Shown here in pieces: positions 5,028 to 7,374 of a DNA stretch of 7,374 nt (the stretch's first letter is position 1; each line of letters begins with the position of its first letter). The stretch comes from Chloroflexota bacterium. Lineage in GTDB: Bacteria; Chloroflexota; Dehalococcoidia; GIF9; UBA5629. The translations under genes and the position numbers were made by a program. The notes beneath the pieces were generated by a model. It did no database searches. It worked only from the letters and a program-made list of their open reading frames with translations, and was not told the DNA's origin. The stretch lies in the NCBI GenBank assembly GCA_016875975.1, contig VGOF01000069.1, positions 1-7,374 on the forward strand. The letters are read 5' to 3'.

Positions 5028-5640
5028 TTAGCTCTCTCTAGCATTATTTCTGTTTTTGATTACCATCCTTTCTGTCGGGGCAGAGTTTCCATCTAGTAAC
5101 CCTCGCTCCCCAACTCTAACATGATACTGACACATATGTCCTTTGAATTTGCCACATTCTTCATAAAACAGGAGGGCACCATCAATCCCTACAAAGTGGA
5201 ATTTCCAGTGCCCCAATTGCTTTCATCCGCAGTTCTCAAACTACGCCAAGATTCTATTAGTATAGGTATCTACGTATAGCATGGCATTGCTCCTGTATTT
5301 TGTCAAATCTACCATCAGCCATTCTGGATTCTGCGAGGTCTCCTTTCTGTTTTCAAACCCCCACCGACCAAAATGTTGTGGTTTCACCAAAACGTACCAC
5401 CAAAATACAGAAATGGTTTACCCTCGGGAATATAGCAAAGGGCACATTTCCCGTGTGCCATAGTTCTCCCCCATCGTCCGTGCGTACTTGTATTTCCAGC
5501 GCGACTGAATGGTAAGGATAGCGCCACATCGATAGGGAATAAGACAGACAGCCATACCAGCCGCAACGGGGCAAGAAACCACCCGCTACCACGCAAAGAT
5601 AATAATTGAAGTGACTATCAACTAAAACTTTGAGGGTCAA
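5028..5640 (-). pseudogene. Probable decayed protein-coding region of unknown family
   Basis: Coding-like text on the minus strand is spread over two frames. From 5640 to about 5421 one frame reads V-A-L-E-I-Q-V-R-T-D-D-G-G-E-L-W-H-T-G-N-V-P-F-A-I-F. The frame one base over is then open from 5417 to a TAG at 5241-5243 and includes F-G-R-W-G-F-E-N-R-K and N-P-E-W-L-M-V-D-L-T-K-Y. After a TGA at 5223-5225 the same frame continues to a stop at 5028 with G-H-W-K-F-H-F-V-G-I-D-G and E-C-G-K-F-K-G-H. No ribosome binding site supports any start inside. At its 5' end the region touches the TTCG hairpin at 5664-5683, so a repeat may have displaced the original start. I recognise no family. It could also be a noncoding spacer with chance open frames. 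Confidence 0.35.
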
Positions 5641-5663
5641 CTTATGAACGTGATTTAGGTGGT

Positions 5664-5683
5664 GGTGGGTTTTCGAACCCACC
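5664..5683. repeat. TTCG-loop hairpin, copy 2
   Basis: Identical over all 20 bases to the hairpin at 957-976: GGTGGGTT, TTCG, AACCCACC. It is preceded by the same AACGTGATTT (5647-5656). Here the hairpin comes before the dispersed repeat copy at 5705-5740; at the first site it comes after. The two elements are associated, but their relative order is not fixed. Confidence 0.65.
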
Positions 5684-5704
5684 ATACGGACTCGAGGGCT
5701 ACCA

Positions 5705-5740
5705 GTCCTTCCCGTGAAGGACCTGTGGGCAGGTGGTGCC
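5705..5740 (+). repeat. Dispersed hairpin repeat, copy 4
   Basis: Perfect stem GTCCTTC-CCGT-GAAGGAC at 5705-5722, then the tail CTGTGGGCAGGTGGTGCC, which matches copy 1b base for base. It lies downstream of the nuclease gene. The remaining spacer to that gene (5741-5811) holds AGATTTG at 5754-5760 and CAAATCT at 5778-5784, a 7-bp stem with a 17-base loop that might act as a weak minus-strand terminator. Confidence 0.6.
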
Positions 5741-5811
5741 TAGGAAAATGCAAAGATTTGTTGGAAGCCGTGTCAGGCAAATCTACCTTGTAATGACCCG
5801 TTAAACTTTCA

Positions 5812-7032
5812 TTAGAGTTTCTTTTGTTGGTTTGTTACTTGTTTGTGGCAAGCTTTGCATAAGGTTTGGCTATTATTTACTGTTGTAGGGCCTCCTTTGT
5901 ACCATGCTTCCGTATGGTGTATCTCAAACTCTTTATCTGAAACCTGCTCGCTGCATATTTGGCATCTTCCTTTGTCTCTCCAGTAAACAGCCAATCGTTG
6001 CTCTGGAGTCAAGACTCTCTTGTCGTCTAATTGTTGCACATCTGGATGTTCTGCTAGGAATCGTTTCATCAGTGTATTCAAGCGGAATTGTAGCGATCTT
6101 CTAACTCCCGTACCTCCAAATAGCGCTTTGTTATACTGCTCCAGCTCTGTATCCAAAAGAGGAGAAGTGTGTCTTTTTTGTTCTAGCGCCTTTGTAAACT
6201 TGATAAGCGCTTCTGGCTCCACAACGTATCCTCTTCTAATCGTAGATACGAAGAGGAAGAGACTCACAGAGTTAGCCTTATCTGGGTGAAACGTTCCACC
6301 GTCTTCCTTCAAAACCTTGCTGTAGAACTCAAAATCTTTCAAACATTGCTTCTGCTTTGTGTCATCTAGCGTATTTTGATTTTGGTAATACATTTCCTCA
6401 AGATTCTTATATTTGATATCACAGGCTTGCCCCTCGAAGCACAATCGCATCATTTGTGAAGCCACCTCGAAGTAAACATCTCGCTTATTTTTGAACCCTA
6501 ATAATCCGTCGAATAGATCATCCTTTAGCACTTGACCTTCAATAAAATCGTGCATTTTCCCATATGATGCTTTCAATCTCTCTCCAGATGTGAGTGGTTT
6601 GCCTAGTTGTAACCTTCGAAACATTTCTCTCACCTGGTTCTCATCAGCGTTTTTGATGACTAGTACATCAAGCCCATAACCTCCAAGTTCAATCTGCTTG
6701 GGAGTTTGAAGCGCAGTAAAGGTTTTACCTGCTAGCTCGGGGCCTGAATCATCAGGAAAAGCTATTTCGCCACGTTTGAACCTCCTCAATGTGTCCAAGC
6801 GCTGTTGGCCATCAATTACCTCATAGTCGTACGGTTTATCTTTGACTTCGCGCGGAAAAAATTTTCCTATGTCATAATCCTTGGCTATGGAGTCCAGGAG
6901 TAGTTTTCGATCTTTTTCTCCCCATACGAGTCGCCTTTGGTAAGGTGGTGTCAACCATATCTTCCCTTGCTCAAGCAAATCAACAAGAGCATACACACTA
7001 CACTGTTTATCTGGTAATTTTGCCCTATCCAT
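5812..7032 (-). CDS. DUF262 (GmrSD N-terminal-like) protein with C-terminal HNH nuclease domain
   Basis: This 406-residue protein joins two domains. The N-terminal DUF262 domain has P-P-Y-Q-R-R-L-V-W at 29-37 and the signature I-D-G-Q-Q-R-L at 73-79, which in GmrSD and SspE takes part in nucleotide binding and hydrolysis. A mainly helical middle follows (about 90-335). The C-terminal HNH domain (340-406) has the zinc knuckles C357-x2-C360 and C392-x2-C395, H372-H373, N386/N387 and H396, the expected metal-binding and catalytic residues. Related DUF262 nucleases (GmrSD, SspE, BrxU) restrict phage DNA carrying base or backbone modifications, but those use a DUF1524-type HNH domain; this one has a McrA-like HNH. 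Anti-phage restriction is inferred. No methyltransferase or dnd/ssp genes are in the window. The ATG at 7032 has GGAGG at 7040-7044, seven bases upstream. Both domains look intact. Confidence 0.85.
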   Translation of the reverse strand: MDRAKLPDKQCSVYALVDLLEQGKIWLTPPYQRRLVWGEKDRKLLLDSIAKDYDIGKFFPREVKDKPYDYEVIDGQQRLDTLRRFKRGEIAFPDDSGPELAGKTFTALQTPKQIELGGYGLDVLVIKNADENQVREMFRRLQLGKPLTSGERLKASYGKMHDFIEGQVLKDDLFDGLLGFKNKRDVYFEVASQMMRLCFEGQACDIKYKNLEEMYYQNQNTLDDTKQKQCLKDFEFYSKVLKEDGGTFHPDKANSVSLFLFVSTIRRGYVVEPEALIKFTKALEQKRHTSPLLDTELEQYNKALFGGTGVRRSLQFRLNTLMKRFLAEHPDVQQLDDKRVLTPEQRLAVYWRDKGRCQICSEQVSDKEFEIHHTEAWYKGGPTTVNNSQTLCKACHKQVTNQQKKL

Positions 7033-7076
7033 TTCCTAGCCTCCATGCCAAATGATATTTATCTATTTTCTAAGGT

Positions 7077-7104
7077 TTGACCAAATTATACCATTAGCGG
7101 TCAA
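7077..7104 (-). promoter_or_regulatory. Extended -10 promoter of the nuclease gene within an inverted repeat
   Basis: On the minus strand TGG-TATAAT (TATAAT at 7090-7085) is an extended -10 element; transcription would start near 7078, giving a leader of about 45 bases. The box is framed by TTGACC (7077-7082) and GGTCAA (7099-7104), a 6-bp inverted repeat with a 16-base spacer, which could be a repressor operator. The -35 region is weak, as is usual with an extended -10. Confidence 0.45.
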
Positions 7105-7120
7105 TTATCTAAGTCTAATG

Positions 7121-7151
7121 AAAAAGGGTACAGGTGCTAGCACCTGTACCC
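7121..7151 (-). terminator. Intrinsic terminator of the tRNA operon
   Basis: A perfect 26-base palindrome at 7126-7151 folds into an 11-bp stem (GGGTACAGGTG / CACCTGTACCC) with a CTAG loop. On the minus strand it is followed directly by five T residues (7125-7121). It lies 14 bases after the encoded CCA of tRNA-Glu. The nuclease promoter starts about 20 bases further on, so the two units are transcribed separately. Confidence 0.75.
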
Positions 7152-7164
7152 CTGCAAATTCATT

Positions 7165-7241
7165 TGGTAGCGCATACGGGATTCGAACCCGTGATCTCCG
7201 CCTTGAGAGGGCGGCGTCCTAAACCCCTAGACGAATGCGCC
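7165..7241 (-). tRNA. trnE: tRNA-Glu (anticodon CUC)
   Basis: The minus strand folds as a full cloverleaf. The acceptor is GGCGCAT / ATGCGCT, with a G.U pair at 1-72. The D-arm is GTC...GAC, and the anticodon stem is CCGCC / GGCGG with loop CTCTCAA (anticodon CTC, reading GAG). The T-arm loop is TTCGAAT, the discriminator is A, and CCA is encoded at 7167-7165. It lies six bases downstream of tRNA-Gln and shares its transcript. Confidence 0.92.
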
Positions 7242-7247
7242 ACGAAC

Positions 7248-7321
7248 TGGCTGGGGATCCAGGATTCGAACCTGGCCTTACGGATCCAGAGTCCGCTGTC
7301 CTACCGCTAGACGAATCCCCA
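7248..7321 (-). tRNA. trnQ: tRNA-Gln (anticodon CUG)
   Basis: Cloverleaf on the minus strand. The acceptor is TGGGGAT / ATCCCCA, with the U1-A72 pair typical of bacterial tRNA-Gln. The D-arm is GTC...GAC, and the anticodon stem is GCGGA / TCCGT with loop CTCTGGA (anticodon CTG, reading CAG). The T-stem is CCAGG / CCTGG, the discriminator is G, and CCA is encoded at 7250-7248. It is the first gene of the two-tRNA operon. Confidence 0.92.
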
Positions 7322-7332
7322 AACTGGCTAGG

Positions 7333-7361
7333 ATTATATCATGCGAGTGTATCACCAGCAA
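7333..7361 (-). promoter_or_regulatory. Promoter of the tRNA-Gln/tRNA-Glu operon
   Basis: On the minus strand TTGCTG (7361-7356), a 17-base spacer and TATAAT (7338-7333) form a sigma-70-type promoter. The TGA just before TATAAT makes it an extended -10 as well. Transcription would start about five bases before tRNA-Gln. Confidence 0.6.
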
Positions 7362-7374
7362 ACAGCCCATCTGA

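Noticed and set aside
7126..7151. Perfect 26-base palindrome as an operator or recombination site
   Set aside because: Its place just after tRNA-Glu and the T5 tract on the minus strand are explained by an intrinsic terminator.

Overview
This is a bacterial accessory-type window. It holds two lipoprotein genes with clear lipoboxes, small toxin-antitoxin-like gene pairs, a solitary DUF262-HNH nuclease gene, two tRNA genes with the CCA end encoded, and several dispersed hairpin repeats between genes. No gene fixes the taxonomy. The mix of DUF3795, iron-sulfur-flavoprotein-like, DUF4160/DUF2442 and HicBA genes with TTCG-loop intergenic hairpins resembles Chloroflexota (Dehalococcoidia-like) genomes, but that is an inference.

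Layout. Positions 1-84 are the 3' end of an isoprenylcysteine-methyltransferase-like gene on the plus strand. Positions 85-382 are mostly debris and repeat copies. A hicBA pair (425-834, plus) has its own probable promoter. A compact minus-strand operon follows (2948 down to 1065): a flavodoxin-fold NAD(P)H/FMN oxidoreductase, a cysteine-rich DUF3795 protein and a lipoprotein of unknown function, with 7 nt and then a 4 nt overlap between them. On the plus strand, 3198-3657 carries a DUF4160 gene broken by one in-frame TAA and an intact DUF2442 gene that overlaps its original 3' end. On the minus strand, 4976-3990 encodes a lipoprotein with a proline-rich linker and six copies of a ~45-residue CVTP/DNAAAASR motif, arranged as two copies of a three-unit block. 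Positions 5028-5640 look like a decayed gene. The 3' third (7032-5812, minus) is a DUF262-HNH nuclease gene. Upstream of it sits a tRNA-Gln(CUG) to tRNA-Glu(CUC) operon with promoter and terminator.

How it fits together. The only clear functional units are the hicBA toxin-antitoxin pair, the three-gene redox/lipoprotein operon, the tRNA operon and the nuclease. The nuclease is a plausible anti-phage restriction factor on family grounds (GmrSD, SspE, BrxU). A dispersed repeat family marks four spacers (around 263-346, 861-928, 3778-3821 and 5705-5740). Its core is a 7-bp stem (GTCCTTC/GAAGGAC) with a variable 4-nt loop, followed by a conserved tail. Two copies are accompanied by an 8-bp TTCG-loop hairpin. 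The best candidates for something new are this repeat family, the repeat lipoprotein, and the solitary nuclease with an inverted repeat around its promoter. None is shown here to be a new system.
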